Assembly: GCA_003235465.1 (NCBI GenBank)
Contig: QJWD01000062.1
Location: forward strand, 1 to 5,419
DNA: 5,419 nucleotides
Direction: 5' to 3'
DNA from: Nitrospirota bacterium
GTDB lineage: Bacteria; Nitrospinota; Nitrospinia; Nitrospinales; VA-1
Both the position numbers and the translations under genes were made by a program. Under the pieces are notes generated by a model that was given only the letters and a program-made list of their open reading frames with translations, was not told where the DNA came from and ran no database searches. This document shows, one piece after another, positions 3,901 through 5,419 of the stretch (position 1 is its first letter; every line of letters begins with the position of its first letter).

Positions 3901-5419
3901 ATGTCGCTCGGTTCGCGAATTTTCAGGGTTTACGACCGGCTGATCTTCAGCCACCCCCGGGCCTGGCTGGCCCTGCTCCTCCTCATCAGCGTGGGCCTCG
4001 GATTCAAGGCGCAGGATTTCAAGCTCGACGCCTCGGCGGATTCGCTGGTGCTGGAAAACGACGAAGCCCTCGCCTACTTCCGCAAGATCAACAAACAGTA
4101 CGGCACCGAGGATTTCCTCATCGTCACCTACGCCCCGTTCGACGGCCTGCTTTCCCCGCGCTCCATCGAAGGACTGAAGGGCCTGAAGGCGGACCTGTCC
4201 CGACTCACGCGGGTGAAATCGGTGGTGAGCATCCTCGACGTGCCGCTGTTCAACAGCCCGCGCGTCAAGCTTTCGGAACTCGGCGACAACAACCGCACGC
4301 TTTTGACCCCCGGCCTCGATCTCAACCTGGCGATCCGGGAATTCACCGAAAGCCCGATCTACCGCAAGCTGCTCGCCAGCCCCGACGGCAAGACCACCGC
4401 CCTCCTCGCCCTCTTCAAGCGCGACGAAAAATATTACTCGCTGCTCGAGCGGAGAAACGACCTGCGCGAAAAGCGCCGCGCGGGGACCCTCACCGAAAAA
4501 GAGACGGCGGACCTTGCGCGCGTTTCCCACGAGTTCAAGCAATACCTCGCTGAAGTGCTGGAAACCCAGGACAGGGAAGTGGCCGAGGCGCGCGCCATTC
4601 TCGACAAATACCGCGACCGGGCGGACATATTCCTCGGCGGCGTGCCGATGATCACCACCGACATGATCGACTTCATACGCAGCGACCTGTCGACGTTCGG
4701 CTTCGCCGTGTTCGGCCTCATGATCGTGGTGATGTGGCTGTTCTTCCGGGGCGTGCGCTGGGTGGTGCTGCCGATCGCCACCACCGCCCTGACGGTGCTC
4801 GTGGTCGTCGGCTGCCTGGGCTGGCTGGACTGGCGGGCGACGGTCATCTCGTCGAACTTCATTTCCATCCTCATCATCGTCACGATTTCGCTGACCATTC
4901 ACCTCATCGTCCGCTACGGCGAGCTGTACTCCCAGACCCCGCTCCGCGACCAGGCCGGGCTGGTTGAGGACACCGTCCGCCACATGTTTCAGCCCTGCTT
5001 CTACACCTCCATCACCACCATTGTCGCCTTCACCTCGCTTGTGGTGAGCGGCATCCGCCCCGTCATCGATTTCGGCTGGACCATGACCCTAGGCCTCGCC
5101 ATCGGCTTTTGCCTGGCCTTCATCTTCTTCCCGGCTCTCCTCCGGCTGATGCGGCCCCGCGCCTCGGTGACCGCCCACGATGTCACCCGCAAGGTCACCC
5201 TGGGCATCGCCATCCATTCCCTGAGGCACCGGAAACCGATCATCGCCGGCTTCGCCCTCATCACAGCGCTCTCGGTGTACGGCTTGTTTCAGCTGCGCGT
5301 GGACAACCGCTTCATCGATTATTTCAAGCCGACCACGGAGATATATAAAGGCATGAGCGTGATCGACAAATCCCTGGGCGGCACCACGCCCCTCGACCTC
5401 GTGCTCGATGCCGATCCGG
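3901..5419 (+). CDS. MMPL/RND-family transporter (HAE3-like), 3'-truncated
   Basis: At least 506 residues are visible, open to the right edge without a stop. The start is TM1 (about 20-37), then a large periplasmic domain (38-260) opening with the family motif LDASADSLVLEND (42-54), then five further helices (about 263-283, 286-306, 317-336, 367-384, 393-415) forming the sterol-sensing-like MMPL core. TM7 (446-465) begins the second half, and the repeat motif returns as VDNRFIDYFKP (467-477) followed by GGTTPLDLVLDA (493-504). A full protein would be near 750-900 residues. Such transporters use proton motive force to export lipids or hydrophobic compounds; hopanoid and lipid exporters belong here, but the cargo is not readable. 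Residues about 178-240 are highly charged and probably helical or coiled-coil. The ATG at 3901 is preferred because the family N-terminus begins close to TM1. An in-frame ATG at 3868 would add eleven residues. Neither has a clear ribosome site. It lies 64 bases after the dehydratase gene. Confidence 0.88.
   Translation, partial: MSLGSRIFRVYDRLIFSHPRAWLALLLLISVGLGFKAQDFKLDASADSLVLENDEALAYFRKINKQYGTEDFLIVTYAPFDGLLSPRSIEGLKGLKADLSRLTRVKSVVSILDVPLFNSPRVKLSELGDNNRTLLTPGLDLNLAIREFTESPIYRKLLASPDGKTTALLALFKRDEKYYSLLERRNDLREKRRAGTLTEKETADLARVSHEFKQYLAEVLETQDREVAEARAILDKYRDRADIFLGGVPMITTDMIDFIRSDLSTFGFAVFGLMIVVMWLFFRGVRWVVLPIATTALTVLVVVGCLGWLDWRATVISSNFISILIIVTISLTIHLIVRYGELYSQTPLRDQAGLVEDTVRHMFQPCFYTSITTIVAFTSLVVSGIRPVIDFGWTMTLGLAIGFCLAFIFFPALLRLMRPRASVTAHDVTRKVTLGIAIHSLRHRKPIIAGFALITALSVYGLFQLRVDNRFIDYFKPTTEIYKGMSVIDKSLGGTTPLDLVLDADP

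Noticed and set aside
3892..4983. A 363-codon open frame on the minus strand opposite the MMPL gene
   Set aside because: Its translation is full of His, Glu, Arg and Asp with no domain-like pattern. The + strand frame gives a clear multi-helix transporter. Long antisense frames are expected in GC-rich coding DNA.
1..5419. CRISPR arrays, tRNA or rRNA genes, insertion sequences or attachment sites
   Set aside because: No direct repeat series, cloverleaf-like segment, transposase motif or terminal inverted repeats were found on either strand. The window is almost fully accounted for by coding sequence.

Overview
The window is GC-rich, densely coding DNA with every supported gene on the + strand. 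It looks like a Gram-negative bacterium with a membrane-bound respiratory chain. The evidence is signal/anchor peptides on redox proteins, a cytochrome b of the bc/b6f superfamily and an RND/MMPL exporter. The mix of a TIGR04283-type glycosyltransferase, a CYCXC-motif protein and a fused cytochrome b suggests a deltaproteobacterial, Nitrospinota or Nitrospirota-like lineage. That placement is an impression, not something the sequence proves.

Layout. (1) Bases 2-514 are the 3' end of a family 2 glycosyltransferase of the kind named for arsenosugar biosynthesis. (2) Bases 515-732 are non-coding. They hold several stem-loops, probably a terminator around 593-625, and a near-consensus sigma-70 promoter at 654-682. 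(3) Bases 733-3443 form a tight five-gene cluster: CYCXC-motif anchored protein, TlpA/ResA-like thioredoxin, small His/Met-rich membrane protein, cytochrome b with b6 and subunit IV parts in one chain, and a small glutaredoxin-like protein. Genes overlap by 4 bases or are separated by 1, 21 and 8 bases, which supports a single transcript. (4) Bases 3454-3462 are an extended -10 promoter. It precedes a pterin-4a-carbinolamine dehydratase (3531-3836). (5) From 3901 (or 3868) to the right edge runs the N-terminal part of an MMPL/RND transporter, cut by the window end.

The five-gene cluster is the most interesting part. A quinol-oxidising-type cytochrome b with all four haem-ligand histidines, but PPWQ where the Qo-site PEWY motif is expected, is encoded with three cysteine-based proteins and a probable metal-binding periplasmic protein. 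No Rieske protein or cytochrome c is visible in the window. The neighbours may mature or reduce the complex, or may be unusual electron-transfer partners. The sequence alone does not decide between these.
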